From the NCBI GenBank assembly GCA_002633005.1, contig NMRA01000117.1, positions 665,894 to 729,893 on the forward strand: a stretch of 64,000 bases of DNA, in the 5' to 3' direction. Of this stretch, positions 40,501-55,500 are shown one piece after another. Made by a program: the position numbers and the translations under genes. The stretch's first letter is position 1. Each line of letters opens with the position of its first letter. The notes below the pieces were generated by a model. The model was not told the DNA's origin. It ran no database searches and saw nothing but the letters and a program-made list of their open reading frames with translations. The stretch comes from Phoronis australis (Eukaryota > Phoronida > Phoronidae).

Positions 40501-43500
40501 CTACTGTAACAGAATGCTGGATTTGTAGTTTGCCAGTAGGTATTAATGATTACAGAATGTACACCAATGTAGAGCCAGACCTACAAATGTGCAGCATCTG
40601 ATCCTAGTCTATCTGAGGTTAAACCATGGTAAGGTGCATCACTAAAGAAGACTGGTGGCTCCACCACAGCCAGGGCTCAACATTAACTTTTTAAGTAATT
40701 GAAACTTTTACTTGCCCGAACAAAAAATTCACTTGCCTCAATTACAATCCCAAATAGCACCGTGCATGTGCACACCTGTGTAATGTGTTACGGTAGGGCT
40801 GCCTGTGCTGAGCCTCCTCTTGTGTTGCGCATGCTATATACATGAGTTGCTATTTTTTAACGATTCTTCTTATAGAACATTTACTTATAATGTGTGTCAA
40901 AACACTACAGAGATAAATTAGTAGAGTAACTATGGTATCTGAACCACTGTTTCGCGTTCACAGGTGCCGAAATGAGCTAAGACATGAACTCTAGACACTT
41001 CTGTGTATTCATTAGTTTATACGCCCTCATGCATTATTGAGCTGTTGCTTAACCTGAATTTGAATTTTTGCTATCCGTAAAAATCTTGCACAGTTTTGGT
41101 CATCAGTACCTTGTATTAAATTAAAATCAAATTTTAACATATAATAATGCCACATATACTTTTATTTTCAATACATGATTACATTTTTGAAAAATAGATA
41201 GACCGCGAAAATCACTCTTCAGAGCGACAATCCTGAAGACCGTATTCCTCTTCTTTCGGGAGTCGCCACCGGGAGCCGGGAATTCATAAGAATTTCCTTT
41301 GGAATTCCACCTGAATAAATACCAGGCCTTTAAAACTGCTGTGTAGTGTAGAAAATGTGTGGTCAATCATTCACTTTTTAGCTTTTGCGCTTATCTGTTT
41401 GACTTACATCCGCCAACGAACGCGGTGCTTCCAGTTGTACATGGGTAAACGCCGGCACAATCACACGTTATCCCTTGTTCACTGTCTCGCAGGCCAGGAA
41501 ACCTAATTTCCCATGACGGAACCCATTCCCGCACTCTTTTCGTTTCATATTGTTGCTTTGATTCTTCCTGAAATCGTTTTTAGCAACTCAACCAATGCCG
41601 TACAGGCCTGGATGGCTTCCTTGTTTGGACGTTTTGCCAGAGTGCAGACGATCAGTAGTATCACGTGACACCTTAATCAGAAACTGCAGGGCACGTTCGG
41701 AGAATCGAAAGGATTTGACCGCGGGCGTCATCTGTGCATGCTGCATCACACACGTTCTATTTTCCTTTCGGTGCTCATTCGAAAACGGAGTTTCTTTGAC
41801 GGCCACAAGGGCTTTTTCGACGGTTTTTAGGCTTGTGTCAGGGTTCGTTACTTTGGAGCAAATGTCAAGCAGACAATCTTAGGATCTACTTGCCTATGCA
41901 GCCAGCTTTTTAACTTGCCCATCGGGCAAGTACTTTTCAAATTCCACTCGTCCGACGCAAAATCTACATGTACACGGGCAATCGGGCAACCGTTAGTGTT
42001 GAGCCCTGAGAGCCAAATTAAGCCTGAGAAATTAATTCTTATCGTGAACCCGGGTAAACGTGTGGATTATGAGGAAGCCTAAGGGGTGGTATATACTCAC
42101 CCATTCTGTATGTGCACCCTTTTTCGCAATTGAGTTTAACACTGAAGGCAGTTGGCATCTTTAAATCCTTCTAGCCCGCGCAAATACTCCCGCAATCAAC
42201 TTTTTTTGCCGAATAGCCATTCATTCCGATAACGAAATTGAATACAAAAAACCATTACAGTCAATGTGCTCGAGGTTAAACACAAACATACAGACGCTTA
42301 TGCGAAGGTCGCCTTTCACGCCAAGAGGAGGCAGCACAGACAAGGGACCTGCCTTGACAAACCCCAGAACTTCCAGCCATTTCTAGCACTCAGTAGCTGA
42401 AGGTTAACTTATAACTTACATTTTCATCCACTGACCAGGTGAGTTCCCCGTCATCATAGAGCACAAAGAACCGTCTCTGCCACCGCTGAAAGAACAGCAA
42501 AAATGTTCATCAGTGATTGGACTTGTCAGGTAATGTTCTGAAGGTCTTTTTTTGGATGGAATCGTTGATGAGCAGCGTTAACATGAAAAGTTTGATGAGA
42601 ATTTAGAATACCCTGAACTCATCAAGCCTTTAACGTGCATTATATCAAGAACAAGTAATAAAACGGCCCTTTTCACAAACTTCAAAAAAAAAACAATATG
42701 CAGTCATATTCGCAAATTCAACTGCAATAATTGTTCTGCTAAAATACAAGCTAACCTCACTTTGCATTGTTCAAAAATGACAAACGATGGTCCCCCTTGC
42801 TGTCACAAACTCAAAAAATTACTTTTAATTCCAGTAATATACAGCAACTAACTTTCCTCTTAAGTCCAGATATTGTAACTGAAGAAAAAATGAAAAACAT
42901 TTTGAAGAACTAGAAATAACCAGATGAGTTTGAGACAAGAGACCTCGGCAAGCTGAATTTTAAAGCTCGAGTCAGTCACCAGAAAAACTGATTTCCCAGG
43001 TGGCTGATGTCATCATCAGACAGGTGGAGCACCTCATCACCAGACAGGTGAAGAACCTAATCACCAGGCAGGTGACGCTTGAGTACACTCAGGGTTAAAT
43101 TACGTTTCTATTATTGCAGGGTACTCCTAGGGCAAAAATTCAAACACAGCAGGTTTTCATGTAGCAATCCTCGTTTCTGCCAATAGTCGATTTTCAAAAT
43201 AGTCACACCATATTGAAATTCACTGTCTCGTCAGGTGGCGATAAGACCTTTGACAAACAGGAGTTCAGAGCCACCAATAGATGCCGTGTAATATGGTAGG
43301 GAGGTGTCAATCTATTGCTATGAACAGCATTGTAACACCTTTCCTCTTACTGCAATGATGGCAAATTTCCGCTGTTGCGCTGTGGGGTGTACTAGCGGCT
43401 TACGGAGAAAGGCAAACCTTTTGAAAAATACATGAATGAAGAAACACTAGGGTAACAATCTCCAGTTACCACAGCGACAGTCTCTAAAATTTGGGACCTC

Positions 43501-46500
43501 AAAATTCAAGCCGAAATTAAGTTTTTATGGTTCTGAACACTGCGACATGGGCAATTCTGGTGTTTGTCATTTTTCTCAAATACTGAATGATGTTTTCATA
43601 TCAATAGAGTCTAAAATAGGAGTTGGTGGGAGATAAAATTGTCAAAAATAGCTGCCAACATAACGTTTTCATGAGTCTCCATGTGTATAACACTGAGATG
43701 AATGATTATTTGTTTATCTGCCATAAATTTCTTTAAAAATAAAAATACTAGTTGTGAAAAATAGGCTTGTCCTTTACAACGCGAACAAAACCGTGAGACT
43801 CGACATTCCTATGAGACGTTTGTACGCACACCATCCATGGGTTCGGGCACCGGTAAGTTTGGCGTCTTTCAGAGCTTAACTAATTCTTGAACTTGCCCAT
43901 TTCTAAAATTTGGTACATGCTCCGACCTTGAGCAAATCAACTTTTTCACTGTACCAAAGTGGGCATTACGATATTCATTTCCCAATCGTAATCACCAGTT
44001 AGATAACCTCCAATCACGCCCCGACCAAGTGCACCTTAGCTAACTGATTAGGTGAGTCTCTTAAAACACTGTTTGGGCAACCTGGATGTCACTTCACCCC
44101 ATGCGCAACTGATTAAACTAGCATTAACACCAGAAACATGGGTGCTAAAACCCCAAACAGGCGAGGTGATAAAGTAGTTGAATTTCAATTAGATAGATAA
44201 AAGAAATGTACAATAGAGCAAGTCAAAACCCAAACGGGCAGTGATAAAAACTGTAAATTCAATCAAAATGACAAAAGAAATGAACAACCAAGGTGCGTGC
44301 TAAAAAGCCAAACTGGAACTGATGAAAATGGAATTTCAATCAAACGGACAAAAGAAATATACAAGAGACGGCCACCGACAACAACTGGAATGTGACATTT
44401 TAAAATGTCCAACGCTTCATGCCAATACATTGCTCTTAGACATTTCTTGATGGCTTCACAGTGCTGTGTGTTATCACAGCTGACACATTCATCACCAAAT
44501 CATGAAATAGTTTTTGTCATATGTCAGCAAACAGGGACACCTTTATTGCACTTAAGTGCCAACTACAACTCTGTTTCCAGATGACAATAAACTAAATTAG
44601 ATTCCTTCAGACACCAGGTTCATAGCCAGGGGCTCTCCTCCGTATAATGGGCAGGGGGGGGGGGGGGNGGGGGGGGGGGGGGTTGCCTCTGCACTGTGGA
44701 ACATTCAAACCCATGCAGTACCTAGGTATGTGAACATTAGCAAAATCACAGTATCGATTTTATTGACTTAGAATCTATTTCAATTTGATATTTCTCTTCA
44801 GGGTGTCAGCGACAAGTCATCAAATCATTGCAACACTAAAACCTAAGAAAGCAATATACTAACATGAGTTAATGACAAGTCACCACCAATTACCAACGTA
44901 CCCCCCCCCCAGATTTATTTCACAGTTGCAGTTTGAAACAACAAGTTTAGACTTTCTCAACCCCAAAGTAATCAAGGAACTGTTTTGTTCCAAAAATAGG
45001 GTATCGGGCTAAACATACCTTAACATGTTATTACTTGCGCTAAACAAAGTCAAGAAATATTACCAATTACTTGACAATATTGCAAATCCACCCAAGGCAG
45101 CTAAACACAGTTAGTTGTAACACAAGAGATTAACCCATATGAAATGTAAATGATCACATGAAAGTAGGTCATTTAACGAGTGAGTGAGGTGAGCCTCTTG
45201 CAACAGACACACCTGCTGAGATCACCTGGAGAGCAACTATTTTTTAATTTGTAATTCCTGGCAATTAGTGAGTGACATGCTGGTTCTAAAAAGACCAAAT
45301 ATTTGGGTCATTAGATGAACAATCCTAATGTTCATCAGTATATTTAGACATCTAACCAGAACTATGTTGAAAGTAACTACCTAGTACGCTACATCTACAA
45401 GACTTTCCATTTTCAAAAACAGAAACCCGTTTGAGCAAACTTCAAATTCATTTTCCGTTTTGTAAATGAGCAAAATCCCATAGTAAATATGCATAAATAT
45501 GAATTGGTGCCGAAGTACAGCCAAATATGAATTGTATAAATATGGTGGGAGACAACCCACTGCATTAAATCCACTCAAGAATGCAGAATGCTGTCCACCA
45601 ATTACTGCCCCTCTAGCCACAAGGCATATTTCATCATGCCACTGTTATTTAGGAGAACAGCTATTAGACAAAATGTGTGATCACACAGAACACTGAAATT
45701 CTTAACCTGCTAACAACTGCACCCTATCTTTTATTTTCTCGTTTTAAATGCCTTGACCATAATGGAATAAGGTGCAAATATCAAACTAAAAAAATTCCCC
45801 GATTACAAACACATTGGCCTGCTAAACACTGGAGCACACAGGACAAGTCTTCTTCAATATCAGGTATACAGGAGAAGAAAGAGGAATATTGAAATGAAGA
45901 CACTTCAACCATTTGGTTCTCACTATGTGTGGACAGAAGTGTGTTGAATAGAGTGAGCGTGTAAGTGGGCTTTTGAGGTATCAAGAGGACACCCCAACAA
46001 CTGGGACAGAATGATGACAAGACACAACAACAACCAGGACAGAATGATGACAAGACACAACAACAACCAGGACAGAATGATGACAAGACACAACAAAATT
46101 GATGTGCGCACATAAATGACCATTTCTGGGCAATTATCTTGGTCCGAATTTCTGAGAGTACTGCAATGCATTAAGGGTGGGTGGGGCAGCAGGAATAAAC
46201 CACCCAGAGCACAAATATTGAGGTCAATGAAAACACAAGACCATTTAGCTGTTTGTCCCAAGCACAATCATAAAAGGTTTTGTGAGCCATACTTCAACAA
46301 ACAAGGCAGTACCATCAAAGGCCAGCAGACTCTGGTTTGTGTATTGACTAAGCAAGCAGAGCATCCACTCAGAAAATACGCATTGTAGTTGGGAAGCAAA
46401 AAATTTCGATATTATTGTACGTATCGCTTGAGTTTGCAATTCACCTGTTCTTTGTTATGGAAAGGTGACTGGGTACATTGCTTTTTCCATATTTCTCAGT

Positions 46501-49500
46501 GAACAGCCATAGACCAAGAGCACGACAGGTCAATTGTAAACGATGGCCAGCTGATCCACAGTTTGAGCACAAAGTGAATAATATACCCTTTCAATAATGC
46601 AAAGATATATACGGTACTATGATTACTATCAAATCGTGACGCATTATTTGCGAGTTGGATTGCACTGCAATTTGCACTTTCCATAATGCAAATGACAGAC
46701 ACCATTTCTATCGGGCACAAGCTATGACAATTCATCGGTTGGTAGCAAGCTTTGCTTGAATTTTCCGCACTTTCCATCATGCATGGGTTCAAGAATTACA
46801 GCCATACTGACCAGCTTTACAACATTTGTACGTAGGATCACATCAGATTGTGCAGAAACTTTCAACATAACCAGACACTACATATACATCTGCTACTGAT
46901 CGGATGATAAATCTTTCATCTTATAGATTCTTGGTTGGACAGATGAAAATTTGAAATTTGATGAAAATTACCGTGCCATAATGACACATGTAATGGCTAT
47001 CTGATACATGACAGGATGCGTAACATATGTAGCAAAGTTGTCTGGAGATTAAACAGCTTATTAATACTCAACGTGTTGCAAAAACCATAACCAAAACGCA
47101 GACATCATTTCTTAACCCGTGCCATTAAAATGAAAAATCAATGTCAATCAGAGCCATAGGCACTCAGGAATGGGAACTAGTCTGATTGAGGATTAATATT
47201 CTCTTCATGCAGCAGCTCAACAATCAACACACCAACTGCAACTTTACATCACATGTGCTATAAATGTTCAACTGAACACTCATGCTGCTACTAACAGTCA
47301 GACTGGAATGTGACCAGGCATTCTGACCAGTTCAGCCATTCAGTAGAGCCAATAACAACACAAAGCCTGTATGTAATGGGTAAAGAGCCTGTCACAAAGT
47401 TTTCAACACTGGTGATAAATTGGTGAAAGGGAACAATAAAAATTCCCAATGACTGAGGCTTGCCAACAGAGACTTGAATGAACAAACTATTGAGTCAGAT
47501 TGCAACAAGTACCAAGAAAACCAATCCTACCACACAGACAATAGGAAACTCTGAAGTCCTGTCCACACACAGACTAACCCCAGAAGAACCTGCACTGGTG
47601 CAACTTGCCCCACTTGAAGTGGAGCGTCCAAACACACATATCCAGTAACTAGTGCAAGGCCTAAGTTGTCGCCCTGTGCTTGACAATGAACAGCTGATAC
47701 GAATAGAATACTGCATTAGAAGTGGCCCAAGTTACCCTGGAACAAGTTACCGTACCTCGATACAGAAAAATCAGGAACCCCAACTGGGAATCGAACCACA
47801 GGTCTCTAGATTGCCGGTATAGTGCTCTCACCACTGAGCTACTGAGGACCCAATATCTGTGCAATTACTGTTTACAGCCAACTGTTGAGTCGTACATCCC
47901 ATGAGCGGTGTTTCGCCTTTTTCACACGGGGAGAAAGGCGAAACACCGCTCATGGGATATATGACTTAACAGTTGACTGTAAACAGTAATTGCACAGATA
48001 TCGGGTCCTCAGTAGCTCAGTGGAGAGAGCACTAGACCGGCAATCTAGATACCTGTGGTTCGATTCCCAGTTGGAGTTCCTGANGAACAAGTTACCGTAC
48101 CTCGATACAGAAAAATCAGGAACCCCAACTGGGAATCGAACCATAGGTCTCTAGATTGCCGGTATAGTGCTCTCACCACTGAGCTACTGAGGACCCAATA
48201 TCTGTGCAATTACTGTTTACAGCCAACTGTTGAGTCGTACATCCCATGAGCGGTGTTTCGCCTTTTTCACACGGGGAGAAAGGCAAAACACCGCTCATGG
48301 GATATATGACTTAACAGTTGACTGTAAACAGTAATTGCACAGATATCGGGTCCTCAGTAGCTCAGTGGAGAGAGCACTAGACCGGCAATCTAGATACCTG
48401 TGGTTCGATTCCCAGTTGGAGTTCCTGATTTTTCTGTGTTTATTTGATATATTTCATTACTGGCCAACCTCATCGTCTATTTATTTACTACTTCAATAAG
48501 GTGGAGTAAGTTGTCACAAGTGGGACAAGTTGCACTAGAATAAACAGCATCCACACAACCTCCAAACATAGGAACAATTCATTCCAGGAGTAACTCGTTC
48601 TAGGGAAAGGCTACATGTGGATGACACTTAAGGGCTCCATAATGTTAAGGTGGATCTCAAAGCAACAGGATTCACCCTCCCATGTGACAAAGCATTGAGA
48701 ACCTTGTGAGAAAGAATTGCATTCCAGACTAAGTTATCTATTTTCACTTGTAGGCAGTCCATTGGCAAGCTGGCAAAACAGCCAGTTGCTTTGCATCTGA
48801 TCACCAACTTAACAAACCACTGCTCATGTGAATGGTTGCAAGAAACCTTTCAGTCTGCTGTGCCAGTCATAGAGCTTGTAGCCCCCAAAACAGCTGGATA
48901 AAGTCTGTATGAGCAACAACAGCAGAAGACATACACTGTCAATGGAGCACAGTGTGATGCCTGTAGCCACTGTGAAGAGTTATTGGAAAAGGTCAAAGGT
49001 CAACACTTGCTCAACTTCCTGAGCTTTTTTAGAACCACAAGACCATTCAAAACACCAGCCTCATAGTTTTGAGCCACCAAATCCCAGCTTAACCATTACC
49101 CCACACTTTTCTCCATGACACGCAAACTGTTAAAAAACCAGCAACCCACTACAGTCAAAACAGTTTTGACAAGATACAGCCATTCAACACTAAAATTGTT
49201 AGTGTCCATAAATAATTGGAAGGAAGACTATATAACCACTAACCATGCTGCACCAGAAACTTCTAGCCAGAACTATTACAGTCAGGATATGAGTAAACAG
49301 GACTAGATGCAGGGATGTGGGAGGAACAGAGTCAACATTGTCTCAGGTGTTTACTGCTCTAACTTAGTCAGACATTTGCCATGTTTAATACTAGATTCAC
49401 AGGAATGTCAGCTCTTCCCTAGAAGCGAAAAATACTTAAGTTTTAGCCAGACAGGCGAGCTGTCCACAAAGGGGTCATTTTCGCCAGTACTTGGTAGTTT

Positions 49501-52500
49501 TCTCACCAGCTGAATAACTTTTAAATCAAAATTGATTTCGAAACGGGTTTATTATCTGTGATAAATTGATTAACATAACTGTAAACAAAGGTCTATGTCC
49601 CTGTGCACGTGTGTGCTTGATCTAAGTGGTCTAGCTACAATAATGCAAGTGAAAACACCAGCAGATTTGGGATAACTCGAATCACCAGCAATGGGCCAAC
49701 AATGTGTCAGCAATAGGCAAGCAATGTGCCAGCAATGGGCAAGCAATGTGCCAGCAATGGGCAAGCAATGTGCCAGCAATAGGCAAGCAATGGGCAAGCA
49801 AAGGGGAAAGAAATGTGCCAGCAATGGGCAAACAATGTGCCAGCAATGGACACGCAATGTGCCAGCAATGGGCAAGGAATGTGCCAGCAATGTGCCAGCA
49901 ATGGGCAAGCAATGTGCCAGCAATGGGCAAGCAAAGTGCCAGGAAGGCACCAGCAACACATGCTACCAGTCACATTGCTGGTGTTTTCATTGCTGGCACA
50001 AATATCAACAATTTCCAAGACAAGTTTCCCAACAGTTAAGCAACTCTACAACACTTCACTATCCCAAAAATACTGTTTCAAGTGCAAACAAAAAATGTAA
50101 TGATGACTTTACCTGCTGGAAAGCATTTAAGTAGCCAAGGTACTTTTTAGTGACTTTGCACAAAACCAACACTTTCTTTCAAGACCTCGACCAAAATTCA
50201 AAGACTTTTTTCACTATGCTCACAGCTACTGTCTAGGTTGGTATTTGACTTTTTTTAAAAGTACGGCATGACGGCACCCCTTACCCATAATGCATGAGGA
50301 ATAAAGCCCCACGAATGCATGTTCAGATTTTTACACGGAATAAGTATAAAGTGGTTGAATCAAGATTATTTGAGCAAAATGTTAATAAGTCGCATTAACC
50401 AGTTTGGTGAGGACAAAACTTTGGTACTTACCCTCGTTCGCTGCAGGGGGTTATTGAAGTCAAAGTCGGGATTGAGGAAGAGATAACCACACTTAGACAC
50501 CTTACGTGCAATCTGCAAATATAAAGTGAAAATTTTCTGTAATTTTACTCCTACAGAAAAGCAGAGACCATGGGAAAATGATAACCTGATTTTGTATTGT
50601 AATTTATGCTAGTCTTACGCACTACAACCACCTTAAAGCATGTCACACACACACAGTGCAGTGATTCAATTATGAAGATGGCAGTCAGGAAAACAAGCAC
50701 TAGATCTAATAACTGAGATTAATTGAAAATTGTATTTTTAAGAAAGCTTTATGGCATAACAGCATTGTGACTTCTCCATTTATAACTCATACACAGACTG
50801 TCATATTACAGTGCGTCAAGGGATAGCCAGCATATCAAGATCACTGGACTGGTTGGAAAATAGACTTGTGGATTTTCATGTTTTTTGTAATGAAATAGGA
50901 CAAAAAAGATGCCCAGTAACCCTCAACAACACAATAGTCAGTCATTTGCATCTGAATTTTAGTCAAGGTCAAACATCTAGGCTACCAATTTTGTTTCAGC
51001 TTAAATTACCTGTACACTGGTTGATTTTGTACTTATGAAAACCCATTAAACCCAAATTAGACAGCGTGTTCTGGTGAAAATAATAGGTGATCTTTGCGTG
51101 GGACAATAGAGCTCAGCCAGATTTGACAGGTCAACCGCTTCAATTATTAAAAATATGATTCTGAAGTTGGGTGAAATTAGGATAATAACACAGGTGTAAC
51201 AAACACAATATGAACCCAGCAGGACTGTTTGAACTGAGAGGGGTAAATACAGGTAAAAGGTGACCTGGACAACATGAATATAAGTGCGAGGCGATTATGA
51301 ATGGGCTGGTAATCAAATCCTAGACATAATATACCTGAGGCAGTGAAGATGAGAGCGTTGTCATTTTTGGTATTGACAATAAATTGCTGTTTTAATGAAG
51401 TACGGCTGAAATGAACAGCCTTAGGAAGTTGCTTGTTCAACAAAATGGTTTTGTGCAAGAGCTTTCCACGATAGGTATCGGTTCCAGATTGTTCTCCACC
51501 TGCTTTGGCTCCTCGTAATAATGAGTTAGATTTTTGCTGCGTTGAGTTAGGGGCAACTCTTTAATAATAAGGGTCTTAGCTTATATGTTTGCTTTATCTG
51601 TCTTCTATTTGTACATTTATATGTTTTTAATTTTTACTCGAGTTTGTCAGAAAATAGACCTTTAAAGCTAATATTGATTGTATATGAATTCTGAATGAAT
51701 AAATTTTCTAAGTCTTATGTTCACCTGTGTTGAGATCGAATTTTCTGTTGTGAAACACCCTTTACAATGGTGTGTGAGAAAACTCAGATCTGACCACAAT
51801 GAGATACCAAGTGCCTCCTTATTTCCAGTGCAGATGCTAAATCAGATAAGCCTCCACACAGGACTGGAGCATACCTAGTACACCTTTGTAACAATTAGCC
51901 CCATACAATGTAAACCACCTTATTTGTCTGAAGGGCCTGTCCATCACAATGGTGCTCACAGCACATACTATGGCATTAGTGGATTTACTCCTACACTCTG
52001 CTATTGTGAACACTGGCCACAATCACTTGGTCACAATAGATGTATGTATTGGTTTGTTTGGGAATGTCTCAGGGGGTTTTGTTGTTCAAACAGGTAAATG
52101 AGGGGCCGCTCCCACTGTTACACAAACTGGTCAGGAGACTTCAACAACAGTAAGGTTCCACTGTTGAGTTCAAATACCTGACTCATCTGTCTGTTGTCAT
52201 CTCATTCAACACCTGTTACGCGATTTGGATAAAAAGAAACTTAAGACTTGTTAAACCTTGACAACCAAAGTACTCAATTATTCTAGACTTCAAATATTCT
52301 GATAAGAAATTTAGCCTAGGGTAAAAAGCCCAAGTAATTTTACTGAAATGATTTGTGTAAACTAAAACAGAAATACAGTGGTACCTCCAAGGCCTCAAAA
52401 AGCTCATTTCTGTAATCTGAATTATTTTAAACCTTTCATGGGATGACAGAATGTTCAAAAGACAACCAATTGTCAAAGCCCGAGGGTACAAAACAAAATA

Positions 52501-55500
52501 TTAGTTTCATCATTGACAATCCCCTAGTACAACATTGTACATGAAAGTATCATCACAGGCACTCATTTCAATATTTAGAAGCTCGTGTAACATGACAATA
52601 TGCCCATACAGGACATCATTAATACAGACAATTCAACAGCAATCAAAGAGAAAGAGATGGTCAATAGAAATTGTCAAGTAAACAACTTTATCTTGTTATA
52701 ACTGTGTATCTACGGTATGCTTTGTCAGTGTTCGTGCACAAACACGTCCAAATAACCAAGAGAATCTACATTTGATTTAAAAAAAATCACGTGAACTCAA
52801 TGTCTCATTATACAAAAGACAATGTCCCTACGCTATGTAACGGGTGACCATGTCAATCCAGAAAGCAACCTAAGGGTCACCTATTGCTATCCCCTTAGAG
52901 TCCAAAAAATGTGGCAGGTCGATGGCCATGTCAACAACATTTACTAAGTTGGGTATCAAGTCAACCTTTCCAACCACCCGTCCCTATCATGAATTATCTC
53001 CCTCATCTGCTAGCGAAAGTGATCATGCAGACTAAAGTGCCCTCCACATACAGACTTACTTTAGCAGAAGTTACACCTGGGACAAATTGTTGCTAGGTTT
53101 AGGCGCTGTCTGGATACAATTTAAACTAAAGTAATTTGCCCTTTGTGACAACTTACAGCACCTCAGTGAGGTACAGTACATTGTTCTAGGGTAACTTGCG
53201 CCACTTCTAATCACTAAATGGCCCCAAACCGGAGCAAGGCTGAAGAAATTACCAGCTGTGTGCTAGTGGAGTTATATACACACATTTGGATCTTCCTTTT
53301 TCACGGATTAGTTATTCATAGTCACGCGTAAAGCAAAAACTTCCACTTTGTGTTATTGAATATGTGTGTGGACGCTCCACTTAAAGTGCTAGTTGTGTTA
53401 GGGCAAGTCTGTGTCAATGGAATGGACTTGTGGCAATAATCACTTTGAGGTGGGAACATTCCAAGATAAAATCAAGGTATGTACATTATACAGGACTACT
53501 AGTTGTAATTGACCTATGACCTGCAATGTGAATATGATGCATTCCTGACTAGATACTTGTTAAGCATCAGCTGAACTCACAGGTATCTATGGGTGAATGT
53601 GCTACCAAGAACAGTGAACAGAAACATTGTCATTCAGCCACTTGTCAAATACATTTTACAATCAGATGAAGCCACATCACAGAACATACAAGACCCTAAG
53701 CGGACAATGTCAGAATTGAAAGGCAGGCAGAATCGAACTGAACTGTCCATTCTAACAATCACCACTAGAGGATTGAAATAAATGTTATCACTTCTACCAC
53801 TATTTGTGTTGCCTATGCTACTTACAAAGACTGTTATTTTATTTGGAATACCTGACTGGAGGGCTTTGTCAGCCCAGTACAGCTACACTACAAGTTGGAC
53901 CATCTGAAGGACGAATGTCAAACAAATCAAAACCAGGGGTATGGACCAATCAACCAAATGGACAATAGTGACAAGCAGGGAAAGAGATCACTTCATAATT
54001 GCAGCCCCATGCATGCACTGGGAAATTAATCGCTGGTTTTTGGTACTAGAGGTTCAAAGATAAGAGCAAAACAATCAATCCGATGTTATGTCACTACTCT
54101 TCTAAAGATTAAATGCCCATCCACTCCTGGGTGTGCACTACCATTAAATTTAATGTGACCACAATTAACCTGTCCATTATGTCAGTCACTATTTGTGGCA
54201 AGGTCAAAGTCCAAACACTGGTTTGCTTCTCTATTCAACTCAACCAGGTGTGTGTTCCATACAAGAAGCTAGTGCCATCAAGAGTTTTGCTTACAATAAA
54301 TGTCAATATCTTGCCAAGTCTTGGGTGATCTTGCATTTTCGCAAGGTTCTTGTGTCTATGGAACTGACGCCTGGTTTCCTTTGAGTTATGGTAAGAAAAT
54401 GGACAACTCAGTACTGCAAGACCTCACAGCTTGTACTCATTAAGCCTTTCCCAATTAATGAAAACTCTACATTACATCCACACACAGACTTACCCTGGAA
54501 TAAGTTACTTGAGGAAAGAATTGCCGTTAGGTTTGAGTGCTGTGTGGACGCTATTTAAATTGGCGCAACTTATCCCACTTCTGACAACCACCTCATTGAG
54601 GTGGGGTACCTTGTTCTAGGGTAACTTGCGCCACTTGTAATCGCTGTGTGGCCACAAAAGTGAGAAAGGACGGTTCCATACAGACAGGTTTTCTCTTGCA
54701 CAACGTATTGGCATTAGGTTTCATTGTCACGAGAGCGACAACTTCCGCCTTACCCTAGTTATCGGATATGTGTGTGTGGCGGCTCCACTTAAAAGTTGCA
54801 CTAGTGCAAATTGTTTTAGGGTAGACTGTGTGTGGACAGAACTTAGAAACAAGAGCAATGCGGAGCATTGAAATACGCCCACGAATGCATAATTGCAAAT
54901 GGTGTGCTCCTAGGGTTGTTTATTTGTATCATAAAAATGGAAACTAGATGGCACAAAAACATGCAATCCATCCAAAAACAAGAACATGCCATATTTCATA
55001 AAAATCTGTCAAGGAACTTCAGAGAAACAAAGAAAAACAGAATGCAATGAAACTGCCATTAGTGGGCACAGCAGTACTCAGGTCTGTCTTCATCCGTAGT
55101 CAACATCACATAAATACACTTCCTAAATTAAGTAAAGTTCCTGTGAATGGTTTATGAGGTACGGCCAAGAGCACAACAAAAACAAAACTGACACTAGGAG
55201 GCGCCACAGTAGTCGAAATCGTCGGAAAATCATAGTCAACCGTCCTCTTCATAGTAAGCACATACATGCCAATTTTCACAATCATCCTTTGAGCGGTTTG
55301 GTTGAACTTGATAGGGAGGATAGCGTCATCTCACTAATAGGTGCCTACATACCAAATTTCATGAAAATCCGCTCAGGACTTTTGAAGATACAAAGGTAAG
55401 CGTAAAAAATTTAAATTGCCACTAGGGGGCACACCGGTAATCGGATCTGTCCGAAAGTTCGCTCATGTCGTCCCATTCATGAATGGAACATATATGCCAA

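Larger units (their letters stand above)
37205..42419. other. MPRIP intron 3
   Basis: 5.2-kb intron with a 410-bp assembly duplication around N at 38133, and a 1.3-kb hAT-like element at 40671-42008. Remaining parts have no recognised feature. Confidence 0.7.
42486..50431. other. MPRIP intron 2
   Basis: 7.9-kb intron in PH1. Holds a poly-G tract with N (44654-44682), a 33-bp array (45988-46094), a MITE interrupted by a palindromic tRNA-like SINE (47562-48620), and a 22-bp satellite (49685-49945). The stretch 42486-44650 shows only short direct repeats (near 43005-43075). Confidence 0.7.

Noticed and set aside
45781-46267. Cys-rich LSSFCPGCC repeat protein
   Set aside because: Generated by three copies of a 33-bp tandem repeat in intron 2.
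47990-48083. A working tRNA gene (plus strand, loop CCGGCAA)
   Set aside because: A and B boxes are clear, but position 33 is C instead of T, the T-arm needs a bulge, and the acceptor strands do not pair over seven bases. The palindromic, repeated context fits a tRNA-derived SINE.
49570-50134. Overlapping Cys/Gln-rich frames on both strands
   Set aside because: Several phases on both strands are open over a 22-bp satellite; no codon preference for one frame.
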